DNA of 64,000 nucleotides from Roseateles sp. SL47 (lineage in GTDB: Bacteria; Pseudomonadota; Gammaproteobacteria; Burkholderiales; Burkholderiaceae_C). How positions within the stretch are numbered: position 1 is the first letter of the stretch; each line of letters opens with the position of its first letter. Below, piece by piece: positions 46,326-55,773 of this stretch. The notes beneath the pieces are model-generated. The model saw only the letters and a program-made list of their open reading frames with translations. It was not told where the DNA came from and searched no databases. The stretch spans positions 6,014,001-6,078,000 of the forward strand of contig NZ_CP113068.1 in NCBI RefSeq assembly GCF_026625885.1, written 5' to 3'. The position numbers and the translations under genes are program-made.

Positions 46326-47825
46326 TCACCCCAGATACCGCGACTCCAGATGCCGCCGGAAATGCGCGGTGTTCAGTGGTTCCCCGCTGGCGCGCTGCAC
46401 CAGCTCCGGCGTCTCCCACCGGCTGCCCTGCTGCCAGATGCGGTCTTTCAGCCAATCAAAGACCGGCCCCAGCCGCCCCTGGGCGATGTCCTCATCCAGC
46501 GTCGGCCGCTCCCGTCGCATCGTTGCAAACCACTGCGCCGCATACATCGCACCCAGCGTGTAGCAGGGGAAATAACCAAACAGCCCCGCCCCCCAATGCA
46601 CGTCCTGCATGGGCCCGTCGCGGAAATTGCCGCGCGTATCCAGGCCCAGCAGCTCCTGCATCTTGGCGTCCCACAAGGCCGGGATGTCTTCCACCTCGAT
46701 CTCGCCTTCCATCAGCGGACGCTCAATCTCATAACGCAGGATCACATGCGCCGGATAGGTCACCTCATCCGCATCCACACGGATGTAGCCCGGGGCCACG
46801 CGTGTCATGAGCCGATGCAGGTTCTGCGCCTTGAACCCCGGCTGCTGACCCAGATGCCGCTCCACCAGCGGCTCCAGCAGACCGGCAAAACCGGGATGCG
46901 CCGCCAGTTGCATCTCGAACGACAGGCTTTGGCTTTCATGCAGCCCCATCGACCGCGCCGCTGCAATCGGCAGCCCCATCCACGCGCGCGGCAGGTTCTG
47001 CTCATACCGACCATGCCCCGTCTCATGGATGGTGCCCGTCAGGCTCTGCAGAAAGCTGTCCTCGCGATACCGCGTGGTCATGCGCACATCTTCCGGCACG
47101 CCACCGCAGAACGGATGGGTGCTCTCATCCAACCGCCCCGCTTCGAAATCGAACCCGAGCAAGGTCATCGCATCCAGCCCCAGCGCCCGCTGCGCCGCTG
47201 CCGGAAACGGCCCTTCCGGCTGCAGCACGGTCTCTCCGGCCTGCCGATCCATCACTTGCCGGATCAGGCCCGGCAGCCATTGCCGCAGATCGCCAAACAC
47301 CCGGTCGACCTCGGCCGAACGCATGCCCGGTTCGTACTGATCCAGCAGCGCGTCATAACGGCTCAACCCGCTCGACTCGGACAGCAGCCGGGCCTCTTCC
47401 CGCGCGAGCCGCACCACCGGCCGCAGGTTCTCCACGTAACCCGCCCAGTCATTCACCTTGCGCTGGCTGCGCCACGCATGCTCGCAATGAGAGTTGGCCA
47501 GCGACTTGGCTTCCACCAGACGCTGCGGCAATGCATTGGCCGAGCGCCAGACCCGCCGCATTTCGCGCAGCGAGGCCCGCTGTACATCGTCCAGCGGCTC
47601 CTGCTCGGCGCGGTCGAGCAAGTCCTTCAGTGCCGGGTCGGTGCTCAGTTGATGCAGCAAGCCATCCATTTCGGCCAGGGCCTCGGCCCGCGATGGCGCA
47701 CCACCGGCCGGCATGAAGGCCGCCTGGTCCCAGGACGCCATGGCGTGAAGATGCTGCAGTCGGTGCTTGCGCCGATGGCGCTGGCACAGGTCGTCGTAGG
47801 CCGGCGTGCTGGCGGGTGGGGTCAT
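46326..47825 (-). CDS. Carboxypeptidase M32 (Taq/Pfu type)
   Basis: A 499-residue zinc carboxypeptidase. It shows the M32 active-site motif TIHETGHGRYEQ (HETGH at residues 267-271), the following MGLHESQSLSFE with the third zinc ligand Glu, and the upstream HAMASWDQAAFMPAGG signature. The ATG at 47825 is preceded by AGGAGA, so the 38-residue upstream extension was rejected. The substrate range is broad in known members and the physiological target is unknown. A 237-bp gap before the next gene shows nothing clear. Confidence 0.94.
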   Translation of the reverse strand: MTPPASTPAYDDLCQRHRRKHRLQHLHAMASWDQAAFMPAGGAPSRAEALAEMDGLLHQLSTDPALKDLLDRAEQEPLDDVQRASLREMRRVWRSANALPQRLVEAKSLANSHCEHAWRSQRKVNDWAGYVENLRPVVRLAREEARLLSESSGLSRYDALLDQYEPGMRSAEVDRVFGDLRQWLPGLIRQVMDRQAGETVLQPEGPFPAAAQRALGLDAMTLLGFDFEAGRLDESTHPFCGGVPEDVRMTTRYREDSFLQSLTGTIHETGHGRYEQNLPRAWMGLPIAAARSMGLHESQSLSFEMQLAAHPGFAGLLEPLVERHLGQQPGFKAQNLHRLMTRVAPGYIRVDADEVTYPAHVILRYEIERPLMEGEIEVEDIPALWDAKMQELLGLDTRGNFRDGPMQDVHWGAGLFGYFPCYTLGAMYAAQWFATMRRERPTLDEDIAQGRLGPVFDWLKDRIWQQGSRWETPELVQRASGEPLNTAHFRRHLESRYLG

Positions 47826-48062
47826 GCGGGGTCTCCTGTGGCTCGCTGCTGCGGATAGGGTGGGATCGGGGTGACTAGGGATGCGCCGCCCGGAGGCGGG
47901 TCGTCCTGGCATTGTGGGGGCGTCAGGCCCCTTCGCCACACTCCCCCGAAAGTATGGAGTTCATGCAACAACCCGGCAGCCTTTGGGCGGCGCTGCCCCT
48001 CATGGCGTCTCAGCTCAGCCGCACCAAGGGCTCAGGCGGTCCCCAGGTGGGGCATCCCAGCA

Positions 48063-48545
48063 TCACGGCAGGACATACAGCCCTACCGCAGTCATCACCA
48101 CATAACGACCAAACTTCCCGATGGCCATGTAGAAGACACAAGGCCAGAACGGCAGCCGCAACCACCCGGCCAGTGCGCATAGCGGATCACCCACGATCGG
48201 CAGCCAGGACACCAAACAGGCCTTGGCGCCAAAGCGCCGCAACCAGCCCAGCACACGCTGGTCCCGCGGGGTGTGATGGACGGCGGCCTCATAGGCACGC
48301 TCAGCGCCCCACCCCATCCACCAACTGATGGCGCCGCCGATGGTGTTGCCCACGGTCGCCACCAGAATCGCCGGCCAGAAAAGTTCCGGTTTTTGATGCA
48401 CCAGCAACAGCACCAAGGGTTCCGAGCCCAGCGGCAGCAGCGTGGCGGAAACCAGGGCCACCACAAACACCGCCCCCAACCCGACTTGCGGAAGCGCGAG
48501 CGCCTCCAGCATCAGGTCAATCATGTGTTGCAGCCAAGCTTCCAT
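48063..48545 (-). CDS. YqaA/DedA-like (SNARE-associated) membrane protein
   Basis: A 160-residue inner-membrane protein with four hydrophobic segments. Family phrases are SATLLPLGSEPLVLLLV, VATVGNTIGGAISWWMG and SWLPIVGDPLCALAGWLRLP. YqaA proteins are short DedA relatives; DedA members are linked to lipid-carrier flipping and envelope integrity, but the role of YqaA is unknown. It is divergent from the following binding-protein gene by 43 bp. Confidence 0.88.
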   Translation of the reverse strand: MEAWLQHMIDLMLEALALPQVGLGAVFVVALVSATLLPLGSEPLVLLLVHQKPELFWPAILVATVGNTIGGAISWWMGWGAERAYEAAVHHTPRDQRVLGWLRRFGAKACLVSWLPIVGDPLCALAGWLRLPFWPCVFYMAIGKFGRYVVMTAVGLYVLP

Positions 48546-48588
48546 GCGTGGGATTATCCGAAACAGTCAGGTCATTACTGAGGTCTTC

Positions 48589-49524
48589 ATGTTTTTGCGC
48601 AGCCTTGGGGCTTCATCGCTGATGAGGCTCTGTGCGGTGTTCGCCACGCCGTGGATGCTGGGTGTCTCCCCGGTGGTGTCCACGATGGTGACCGTGCTGG
48701 CCGTGACGTCTTCTCTCGATGCGCAGGCACAGGCGAGCCCACCCACCGTGACGGGCCCATCGGCAAACCCAATGCCCGCCCCCAACAGCACTGCGGCGGG
48801 CATGGCCTGCACCCAGCTCATTGCCTCCGGCAATCCCGAATATCCGCCCTACCTATGGCGCGCCACCGAGGACGACTCGCGGCTGGTGGGCGCCAATGCG
48901 GAGCTGATGCAATGGGTGGCCCGCGAAATCGGCATTCCCATCGAAACCCGCTATGTGGGCCCGTGGGCCCGCGTGCAGGAAGAAGCCCGTGCGGGCCGCA
49001 TCGACCTGATTGCAGGCGCATTCTTCACCCTGCCACGCACCGAATACATGGATTACTTCCATCCCGCTTTCCGGGAGACCCGGTCAGTGGTGTTCACCCG
49101 GGGCAGTTCATCGCTCAACTTCAAGCGCTGGAGTGACCTCTCCGGGCACCAGGGGGTCACGGTCATCAACAACAGCTTCGGCGTGGAGTTCGACCAATAC
49201 GCCCGTCAATCGCTGAAGATCACCCAGGTGGCCAGCGTGGAGCAGGCCATCCAGATGCTGCAGCGCGGGCGGGCGGACTATTTCATCTACGAAGACACAC
49301 CGGCCGAGGCCTATGCCGCACGTGCGGGCGGCGCCAGCATCCGCCCGTTGCTGCCGGCCGTGGCGCATGAGGGGCTCTACCTCACCTTGTCTCACCGCTC
49401 CCGCTGCAATTCCGCCGAGTTGCGGGGCCGGCTGGCCCGGGCGATCTACAAGCTGTCCCAGGATCGGGTGATGAACCGCTTCATCGAGCAAGGCATCCAG
49501 CTCTGGAAGCGCCAGACTCCTTGA
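48589..49524 (+). CDS. Transporter substrate-binding domain protein (amino acid PBP type)
   Basis: A 311-residue exported protein of the bacterial extracellular solute-binding family 3. The long signal region (residues 1-~44) is followed by a Pro/Thr-rich piece. The binding domain shows LIASGNPEYPPYLWRATEDD, LMQWVAREIGIPIETRYVGP, RIDLIAGAFFTLPRTEYMDY and SLKITQVASVEQAIQMLQRG. No permease or ATPase gene is adjacent. GAGG before ATG 48589 supports this start. Its ligand is unknown. Confidence 0.87.
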   Translation: MFLRSLGASSLMRLCAVFATPWMLGVSPVVSTMVTVLAVTSSLDAQAQASPPTVTGPSANPMPAPNSTAAGMACTQLIASGNPEYPPYLWRATEDDSRLVGANAELMQWVAREIGIPIETRYVGPWARVQEEARAGRIDLIAGAFFTLPRTEYMDYFHPAFRETRSVVFTRGSSSLNFKRWSDLSGHQGVTVINNSFGVEFDQYARQSLKITQVASVEQAIQMLQRGRADYFIYEDTPAEAYAARAGGASIRPLLPAVAHEGLYLTLSHRSRCNSAELRGRLARAIYKLSQDRVMNRFIEQGIQLWKRQTP

Positions 49525-49676
49525 TGCCTTGATGCCCAGATGCCGTGAGGCGCTGAGGCACTGATCCCCCCGATAGGGGACGAACTCTCCAGGATTGCGT
49601 CAAAAGCCCTCCCCCAAGGGACGGGGCAGCTAGCGTGACAGCGCTATACTTCTGCCTCTTTTTTGTGCAGTTCCCC

Positions 49677-50804
49677 ATGCCCACGCCACCGCCCGGTCCC
49701 CTGACACTGGGCCCTTATCGTCTGCCCAACCGATTGTTCGTTGCCCCCATGGCGGGTGTGACGGACCGGCCTTTTCGCGTCCTGTGCAAAAAGCTTGGAG
49801 CGGGTTATGCGGTGAGCGAAATGGTGACCTCGCGCAAGGACCTGTGGAACAGCCTCAAGACCTCGCGCCGGGCCAATCATGACGGGGAGCCCGCGCCGAT
49901 CTCGGTGCAGATTGCCGGCACCGACGCGCAGATGATGGCCGAAGCGGCCGCCTACAACATTGACCGCGGGGCGCAGATCATCGACATCAACATGGGCTGC
50001 CCCGCCAAGAAGGTCTGCAACAAGTGGGCGGGTTCCGCGCTGATGCAGGACGAAGCGCTGGCGCTGGAGATCATTGACGCGGTGGTGGCGGCCTGCGCCC
50101 CGCGCGGTGTACCGGTCACCTTGAAGATGCGCACCGGCTGGTGCCAGGCCGAGAAGAATGCGGTGCGGCTGGCCCGTGCGGCAGAACAGGCGGGCGTGGC
50201 CATGGTGACGGTGCATGGACGCACCCGCGAGCAGGGCTACAGCGGCCATGCCGAATACGACACGATCGCTGCGGTCAAGGCCGCGCTGTCCATTCCGGTG
50301 GTGGCCAATGGCGACATCAGCACCCCGCACAAAGCGCGGGAGGTGCTGGCTGCCACCGGCGCCGATGCGCTGATGATTGGCCGCGCGGCCCAGGGCCGCC
50401 CCTGGATCTTTGCGGAGATCGCTCACTTCCTGGACACCGGCGAGCTGCTGCCGGCGCCGCGCATCGCGGATGCCAAGCGATGGCTCATTGAGCATCTGCA
50501 CGACCATTACGACCTGTACGGTGAACTCACCGGCATGCGCAGCGCCCGCAAGCACATTGGCTGGGCCGTGCGTGAACTGCCGGGGGGTGAAGACTTCCGC
50601 CGCCGCATGAATGCGCTGGAGCGCTGCGAAGACCAGGTCAGCGCGCTCAGCCATTGGCTGGACGCGTTGGCGCAGGACCATGAACGCCTGCCCTATCTGG
50701 CCACGGCCGCCAATGACGAGGGCGAGACCGACGGCAGCAGCAGCGGCACCGACGACAACAACGACAACAACAGCGAACACGAAGAAAGAAGGCTCACGGC
50801 ATGA
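49677..50804 (+). CDS. dusB: tRNA-dihydrouridine synthase B
   Basis: DusB is the FMN enzyme that reduces specific uridines in the tRNA D loop. The 375-residue protein shows RLFVAPMAGVTDRPFRVLCK, INMGCPAKKVCNKWAGSALM with the catalytic Cys, VTVHGRTREQGYSGHAEYD and VVANGDIST. The C-terminus has an Asp/Asn/Ser-rich tail (TDDNNDNNSEHEERR) not seen in E. coli DusB. I start at MPTPPPGP; the frame upstream is hydrophobic noise. It overlaps fis by 4 nt in the conserved dusB-fis order. Confidence 0.95.
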   Translation: MPTPPPGPLTLGPYRLPNRLFVAPMAGVTDRPFRVLCKKLGAGYAVSEMVTSRKDLWNSLKTSRRANHDGEPAPISVQIAGTDAQMMAEAAAYNIDRGAQIIDINMGCPAKKVCNKWAGSALMQDEALALEIIDAVVAACAPRGVPVTLKMRTGWCQAEKNAVRLARAAEQAGVAMVTVHGRTREQGYSGHAEYDTIAAVKAALSIPVVANGDISTPHKAREVLAATGADALMIGRAAQGRPWIFAEIAHFLDTGELLPAPRIADAKRWLIEHLHDHYDLYGELTGMRSARKHIGWAVRELPGGEDFRRRMNALERCEDQVSALSHWLDALAQDHERLPYLATAANDEGETDGSSSGTDDNNDNNSEHEERRLTA

Positions 50805-51034
50805 CGCCCAAACCGATCGAGGCCTGCGTACGCGAGAACCTGGAAGCCTATTTCCGGGATCTCGGCGGCGAGGCGCCCCACTCCATGCATGAAATGCTGA
50901 TCCGCCTGGTGGAGAAGCCGCTGCTCGAAGTGGTGATGCAACACAGCGAAGGCAACCAGAGCAAAGCCGCCGAATGGCTGGGCATCAACCGCAACACCCT
51001 GCGGCGCAAGCTGGTGGAACACAAACTGATCTAG
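50801..51034 (+). CDS. fis: Fis-family nucleoid-associated regulator
   Basis: Fis bends DNA and tunes rRNA, growth-phase and recombination events. The 77-residue protein has the N-terminal segment [34 protein letters not shown] and the C-terminal helix-turn-helix [20 protein letters not shown]. It starts with ATG overlapping the dusB stop and lies 56 bp before purH, so all three may share a transcript. Confidence 0.95.
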   Translation: MTPKPIEACVRENLEAYFRDLGGEAPHSMHEMLIRLVEKPLLEVVMQHSEGNQSKAAEWLGINRNTLRRKLVEHKLI

Positions 51035-51090
51035 TGGATCGGCGCGAAGCGCCGCCGCACGGATGCAAAGAATTTTCTGAAGGACTGTCC

Positions 51091-52671
51091 ATGTCACAAC
51101 TCACCGCACTGATCTCGGTTTCCGACAAAACCGGCATCGTCGACTTCGCCAAGGCGCTGCATGCGCTGAATGTGAAGCTGCTTTCCACCGGCGGCACCGC
51201 CAAGCTGCTGGCCGATGCTGGCCTTCCGGTCACCGAGGTGGCGGACCACACCGGCTTCCCGGAGATGCTGGATGGCCGCGTGAAGACGCTGCACCCCAAG
51301 ATCCATGGCGGCCTGCTGGCCCGCCGTGATGTGCCGGAGCATGTGAAGGCCCTGCAGGACCATGGCATTGCCACCATCGACATCCTGGCGGTGAATCTGT
51401 ATCCATTCGAAGCCACCGTGGCCAAGCCCGGTTGCACGCTGGAAGATGCCATCGAGAACATCGACATCGGCGGACCGGCGATGGTGCGCAGCGCCGCCAA
51501 GAACTGGAAGGACGTGACCGTCCTGACCGATGCCCAGCAATATGCACAGGTGCTCGAAGAGCTGAAGACCCACGGCAAGACCAGCGACAAGACGCGCTTC
51601 GCCTGTTCGGTCGCCGCGTTCAACCGCATTGCCCAGTACGACGCAGCCATCAGCAACTATCTGAGCGCGCGTCAGGATGACGGCTCGCTCTGCGCCTATC
51701 CCGCGCAGATGAACAGCAGCTTCATCAAGGTGCAGGATCTGCGCTACGGTGAGAACTCGCACCAGACCGCCGCGCTCTATCGCGACCTCTATCCGGCGCC
51801 CGGCTCGCTGGTGACGGGCAAGCAGCTGCAAGGCAAGGAACTGAGCTACAACAACATTGCCGATGCCGATGCGGCCTGGGAATGCGTGAAGAGCTTCGAG
51901 GCCCCGGCCTGCGTCATCATCAAGCATGCCAACCCCTGCGGCGTGGCCGTGGCGCCCAACGCGGCCGAGGCTTACAGCAAGGCCTTCAAGACCGACCCCA
52001 CCAGCGCCTTCGGCGGCATCATCGCCTTCAACCGCGAAGTGGATGGCGCTGCGGCGCAACTGGTGGCCAAGCAGTTTGTAGAAGTGCTGATGGCACCGTC
52101 GTTCAGCGAGGAAGCGCGGCAGATCTTTGCTGGCAAGGCCAATGTGCGCCTGCTGGAAATTGCGCTGCCTCCGGGCGGTGACCGTCCGTGGGACCAGGGC
52201 CGCAATGCTCAGGACGTCAAGCGTGTGGGCTCGGGCCTGCTGGTGCAGACGGCCGACAACCATTTCCTGTCGAAGGCTGACCTCAAGGTGGTCACCACGC
52301 TGCAACCGACCGCGCAGCAACTGCAGGACCTGATGTTTGCCTGGACCGTGGCGCAGTATGTGAAGAGCAATGCCATCGTCTTCTGTGGCGACGGCATGAC
52401 GCTGGGTGTGGGTGCGGGTCAGATGAGCCGCATCGATTCCGCTCGCATCGCATCGATCAAGGCCGACAACGCGGGCTTGACGCTCAAGGCTTCGGCCGTG
52501 GCCAGCGACGCCTTCTTCCCGTTCCGTGACGGCCTGGATGTGCTGGCCGACGCCGGTGCCAGCTGCGTGATCCAGCCGGGCGGCTCCATGCGGGATGACG
52601 AAGTGATTGCTGCAGCAAATGAGCGCGGCATTGCCATGGTGTTCACGGGTGTGCGGCACTTCCGGCACTGA
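51091..52671 (+). CDS. purH: Bifunctional AICAR formyltransferase / IMP cyclohydrolase PurH
   Basis: PurH completes purine synthesis by formylating AICAR and closing the ring to IMP. The 526-residue protein has the cyclohydrolase domain first ([48 protein letters not shown]). The formyltransferase domain follows from about residue 200 ([44 protein letters not shown]). It ends GVRHFRH. Third gene of the dusB-fis-purH unit. Confidence 0.97.
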   Translation: MSQLTALISVSDKTGIVDFAKALHALNVKLLSTGGTAKLLADAGLPVTEVADHTGFPEMLDGRVKTLHPKIHGGLLARRDVPEHVKALQDHGIATIDILAVNLYPFEATVAKPGCTLEDAIENIDIGGPAMVRSAAKNWKDVTVLTDAQQYAQVLEELKTHGKTSDKTRFACSVAAFNRIAQYDAAISNYLSARQDDGSLCAYPAQMNSSFIKVQDLRYGENSHQTAALYRDLYPAPGSLVTGKQLQGKELSYNNIADADAAWECVKSFEAPACVIIKHANPCGVAVAPNAAEAYSKAFKTDPTSAFGGIIAFNREVDGAAAQLVAKQFVEVLMAPSFSEEARQIFAGKANVRLLEIALPPGGDRPWDQGRNAQDVKRVGSGLLVQTADNHFLSKADLKVVTTLQPTAQQLQDLMFAWTVAQYVKSNAIVFCGDGMTLGVGAGQMSRIDSARIASIKADNAGLTLKASAVASDAFFPFRDGLDVLADAGASCVIQPGGSMRDDEVIAAANERGIAMVFTGVRHFRH

Positions 52672-52817
52672 TACGGCAGTGATACGGCCCGGATACAGCC
52701 CGGATACAGCAGCCATTTCCCTTTGATTGGACGCTGATTCGACCTCGACTGAGCTCGGAATCATGATTGAGAAACCAGACGTCCAATGACTTCTGGCACC
52801 CTGCTCCGATCGTCGTC

Positions 52818-52844
52818 AGGCCCGCCTTGTGCGGGCCTTTTTTC
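52818..52844 (+). terminator. Rho-independent terminator downstream of purH
   Basis: An 8-bp GC stem AGGCCCGC / GCGGGCCT with a 5-nt loop followed by TTTTTT. It is the first strong stop signal after the dusB-fis-purH unit, though some 150 nt from the purH stop codon. Confidence 0.85.
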
Positions 52845-53110
52845 ATTCCAGGCACGGCTTGCGCGGGCCCTTTTTCTTCCAAGCCCAAGGAGAGCGTCAG
52901 GTCTTGCCCGTCTCCACTGTCAAAAGCATCAGCGCGGACCACTCCAGGTCAGTTTCGACTGCAGAGGCTTCAACGACAGAAGACCTGCACCGGGAGTGCG
53001 ATGCACAGACAAGACCCACAGAAGAGGGATACAACTGTCACGCTCTCGCACACATCGTCTCGCCCTCACAACTCGATGTGGATTAGTTGGCTTTAAGTAG
53101 CAAAGTGACA

Positions 53111-53139
53111 TTGACCCCATTGTGTCGCTATTGATACCT
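53111..53139 (+). promoter_or_regulatory. Probable sigma-70 promoter of the beta-barrel gene
   Basis: TTGACC at 53111-53116 and ATACCT at 53134-53139 are separated by 17 bp, within range for sigma-70; a TG-like extension precedes the -10. It lies 46 bp before the ATG. The -10 box is imperfect. Confidence 0.4.
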
Positions 53140-53185
53140 TTCGCTCCCGCACCAGTCGGGTGCTGCTTTACCGAATCGAATCCAT

Positions 53186-53728
53186 ATGAAGAAGATTGCC
53201 CTCATCGCCGCCGCTCTGATGGCCGCTGGCGTTGCCCAAGCTCAGACCAAGGCCGCCACCTCGCCCTTCTACGGTGAACTCGGCTATGTCTTCCTCAAGA
53301 CCGAAGTCGACCTCGGCACCGAAACCCCCAAGGCCAACCCCACTGCCATTCGCGCTATCGCTGGCTGGGACGCTCACCAGTACCTGGCCCTGGAACTGAT
53401 GGTCGCCGGCGGCGCCTCTGACGACAAGTTCGACGGCTACATCACCACCGCCAAGGTGAAGAACTCCTACGGCGCCTTCCTGAAGCCCAAGTTCGCCCTG
53501 AACGAGCAATTCGAAGTGTTCGGCCGTCTGGGCTGGGCCAAGTCGAAGATCCAGCTGTCGGAACCCGGCACCACCCTGACCTCCAACGACAGCGATGTGG
53601 CTTGGGGCCTGGGCGCGACCTACAAGTTCAACAAGCAGTGGTATGGTTCGATGGACTACACCAACTACTTCGACAAGGACGGCGTGAAGGTTGACGGCTT
53701 CGCCATCAACGTCGGCTATCGCTTCTAA
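53186..53728 (+). CDS. Outer-membrane beta-barrel protein (opacity/OmpW-like porin)
   Basis: A 180-residue protein with a Sec signal (KKIALIAAALMAAGVAQA, cut before QTKA). The rest is an eight-strand barrel pattern (SPFYGELGYVFLKTEVDLG; FEVFGRLGWAKSKIQL; DVAWGLGATYKFNKQWYGSM). It ends in NVGYRF, with the terminal Phe that directs insertion by BamA. Codon choice is strongly biased to C-ending and AAG/GAA codons, as in highly expressed genes. It has its own promoter and terminator, so it is monocistronic. Exact function unknown. Confidence 0.87.
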   Translation: MKKIALIAAALMAAGVAQAQTKAATSPFYGELGYVFLKTEVDLGTETPKANPTAIRAIAGWDAHQYLALELMVAGGASDDKFDGYITTAKVKNSYGAFLKPKFALNEQFEVFGRLGWAKSKIQLSEPGTTLTSNDSDVAWGLGATYKFNKQWYGSMDYTNYFDKDGVKVDGFAINVGYRF

Positions 53729-53778
53729 TCCAAGCGAATCCTGGGGCCTGCGTCTTGCAGGCGCCGAGATGCCACAAC

Positions 53779-53802
53779 AAGCCCGCCTCTGGCGGGCTTT
53801 TT
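53779..53802 (+). terminator. Terminator of the beta-barrel gene, target of the intron
   Basis: AAGCCCGCC-TCT-GGCGGGCTT with five T forms a strong intrinsic terminator. The group IIC intron begins three nucleotides after the T run. Confidence 0.92.
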
Positions 53803-53805
53803 CGT

Positions 53806-55681
53806 GTGCGCTCAGCATGAGCGCACTCTTGCGGGTGCAAGTCCCGCCGTAAGTTGATCACAGCGAACGAAGTGAAGCGCAACTGCATGAGGGTGACCGA
53901 GTGTGGGGAGGAAGCGTGGAGCGAAGCTGCGAGCCGATGGACAAGAACCGGATAGAAGGCGCTGCCGAGCAGGGTGAGCGGGCACGTAACCGCGAAGCTC
54001 TCGTGATCAAGGCGAGGCGGTGTAGATCCGGCGGTTGTGCAGTGAAAGAGTGCGTTCTTACCTGAGGAGACCTCGCCTCATGCCTGAAAGGGCGACGGCG
54101 CTGCCGGAGCGAGGAGTCAGCAGAGGTCGTAGTAGCTGGGTAGCGGGGTCGCCAAGGCCATCAGCGAGAGGCGAAGGACCGAACGAGAGTGAGTGACCGA
54201 GGACACGGGAATGTCAAAGGCCAAGCGTCAGATGCCGGAGCCATCAGGGCGTGCAGGCGTAGCGCACGGTGAAGCCGGGCGTGATCCTGCCAGCGACGAA
54301 GCCTGCGGCCCGATCCGTGAGCACCCGGGCACAGGGTCGGCAACACCGGAGGTTGGGGCGGGTCCCTTGCTGGCGGCGGCGCTGACAAGAGAGAGCCTGC
54401 AAGCGGCGTGGAAGCGGGTCAAGGCCAACAAAGGTGCGGCGGGTGTGGACGGGCTCGACATTGAGCACACGCGTCGCCTGCTGCAAACGAGTTGGCCGCA
54501 GATTCGCCAGGCGCTGCTGGCGGGGAAGTACCGGCCATCGCCGGTACGCAGGGTGATGATCCCCAAGCCAGATGGGAGCCTGCGCGAGCTGGGCATCCCG
54601 ACGGTGACGGATCGGCTGATCCAGCAGGCACTGCTGCAAGTGCTGCAACCGCTGATCGATCGCACCTTCAGCAAGCACAGCCACGGGTTCCGACCGGGAC
54701 GGAGTGCGCACGATGCGGTGAGAGCTGCTCGGGCCTACGTGCAGTCGGGCAAGCGCGTGGTGGTGGATGTGGACCTGGCGAAGTTCTTCGACCGGGTGAA
54801 TCACGACATCCTGATGGACCGGCTCAAGAGACGCATCCCGGACGCAGCCGTGCTGCGGCTGATCCGTGCGTACCTGAACGCCGGGATCATGGATGGCGGG
54901 GTCAAGGTGGAGCGAGACCAGGGGACGCCGCAAGGGGGGCCGCTGAGCCCGCTGCTGGCCAATGTGCTGCTCGACGAGGTGGACAAGGCGCTGGAGGCGA
55001 GGGGCTACTGCTTCGCGCGCTACGCCGACGACTGCAACGTCTATGTGGGCAGCAGGAAGGCCGGTGAGCGGGTGATGACCTGGCTCAGGAGGCTCTACGG
55101 CAAGCTGAAACTTCAGATCAATGAAGCCAAAAGTGCCGTGTGCAGCGCCTTCGGGCGCAAGTTCCTGGGTTATGAGCTGTGGGTGGCCAAGGGGCGGGAG
55201 GTGAAGTGTGCGGTGGCCGTCAAGGCCCAGAACGACTTCAAGGCGCGCATCCGGCAACTCACACGGCGCTCTGGCGGGCGCAGCATGGAACAGGTCGTGC
55301 AAGGGTTGCGGCCGTACCTGCTGGGCTGGAAGGGCTACTTCCGGATGGCGCAGACACCCAAAGTCTGGCGCGAGCTGGACGAGTGGCTGCGGCACCGGTT
55401 GCGGGCGCTCCAGCTCAAGCAGTGGAAGCGCGGGCCGACCATTTACCGACAGTTGCGGGCCTTGGGGGCCAATCCTGCTGTGGCCCACCGCGTGGCGGCG
55501 AATAGCCGCCGCTGGTGGCGAAACAGCGCGAAGTCGCTCAACAACGTGCTCACGGTGGCTTGGTTCGACCGCCTTGGCGTGCCTCGTCTCTCATGACCTC
55601 AAGCTCTCGAACCGCCCGGTGCGGACCCGCATGCCGGGTGGTGTGGGAGGGGTTCAGCCCAGGGGCTGCCCCTATCCCGAT
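53806..55681 (+). mobile_element. Group II intron (class C)
   Basis: The 5' end GTGCG (53806-53810) matches the GUGYG consensus. A hairpin GTGCGCTCA-GCA-TGAGCGCAC follows, then GCGGGTGCAAGTCCCGCC, a hallmark of class C domain I. The reverse-transcriptase gene fills domain IV. Domain V is at about 55609-55644 (ACCGCCCGG ... CCGGGTGGT hairpin). Domain VI (GGGAGGGG ... CCCCTATCCC with the bulged A) leads to a 3' end CCCGAT at 55681, an AY ending. Boundaries may be off by a few nt. Insertion right behind a terminator is typical of this class. Without the 1,876-bp element the flanks read on directly. Confidence 0.9.
54211..55596 (+). CDS. ltrA: Group II intron reverse transcriptase/maturase
   Basis: A 461-residue intron-encoded protein. 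The RT fingers and palm show RRVMIPKPDGSLRELGIPTV, HGFRPGRSAHDAV, VVDVDLAKFFDRVNHDI, QGTPQGGPLSPLLANVLLDE and the catalytic FARYADD (YADD at 271-274). The maturase X domain follows (RPYLLGWKGYFRMAQTPKVW). The C-terminus (RRWWRNSAKSLNNVLTVAWF) is class C-like, with no HNH endonuclease, so mobility would use nicked or single-stranded targets. All catalytic residues are present and no stop interrupts it. A GTG at 54193 is a less likely start. Confidence 0.93.
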   Translation: MSKAKRQMPEPSGRAGVAHGEAGRDPASDEACGPIREHPGTGSATPEVGAGPLLAAALTRESLQAAWKRVKANKGAAGVDGLDIEHTRRLLQTSWPQIRQALLAGKYRPSPVRRVMIPKPDGSLRELGIPTVTDRLIQQALLQVLQPLIDRTFSKHSHGFRPGRSAHDAVRAARAYVQSGKRVVVDVDLAKFFDRVNHDILMDRLKRRIPDAAVLRLIRAYLNAGIMDGGVKVERDQGTPQGGPLSPLLANVLLDEVDKALEARGYCFARYADDCNVYVGSRKAGERVMTWLRRLYGKLKLQINEAKSAVCSAFGRKFLGYELWVAKGREVKCAVAVKAQNDFKARIRQLTRRSGGRSMEQVVQGLRPYLLGWKGYFRMAQTPKVWRELDEWLRHRLRALQLKQWKRGPTIYRQLRALGANPAVAHRVAANSRRWWRNSAKSLNNVLTVAWFDRLGVPRLS

Positions 55682-55773
55682 TTTCAGCGCCCCACAGGTT
55701 GCTCCGCTTGGCGACGCCCGCTCCCGGCCTTACGCTTGAGCCCTGGCCATCACAACAACTTCAGAGGGACACC

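Larger units (their letters stand above)
52672..53185. other. Gene-free stretch after purH with direct repeats, a terminator and a promoter
   Basis: The first ~45 bp repeat TGATACGGC and CCCGGATACAGC. A good terminator (AGGCCCGC-CTTGT-GCGGGCCT, then six T) lies at 52818-52844, about 150 nt after the purH stop. A second, weaker GC hairpin with TTTTT follows at about 52850-52880. The rest (52880-53100) is open in several frames but has no coding character. Near the right end is the likely promoter of the beta-barrel gene. Confidence 0.7.

Noticed and set aside
51034..51091. Riboswitch or PurR-type attenuator in the fis-purH gap
   Set aside because: The 56-bp gap is too short and shows no conserved aptamer or hairpin pair; purH appears simply to follow fis.
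52786..53100. Overlapping small ORFs after purH
   Set aside because: They pass through a terminator hairpin, have no ribosome site and no consistent frame; the region is better seen as non-coding.
53729..54210. Separate non-coding RNA gene after the beta-barrel gene
   Set aside because: The structured sequence here is explained by domains I-III of the group II intron.
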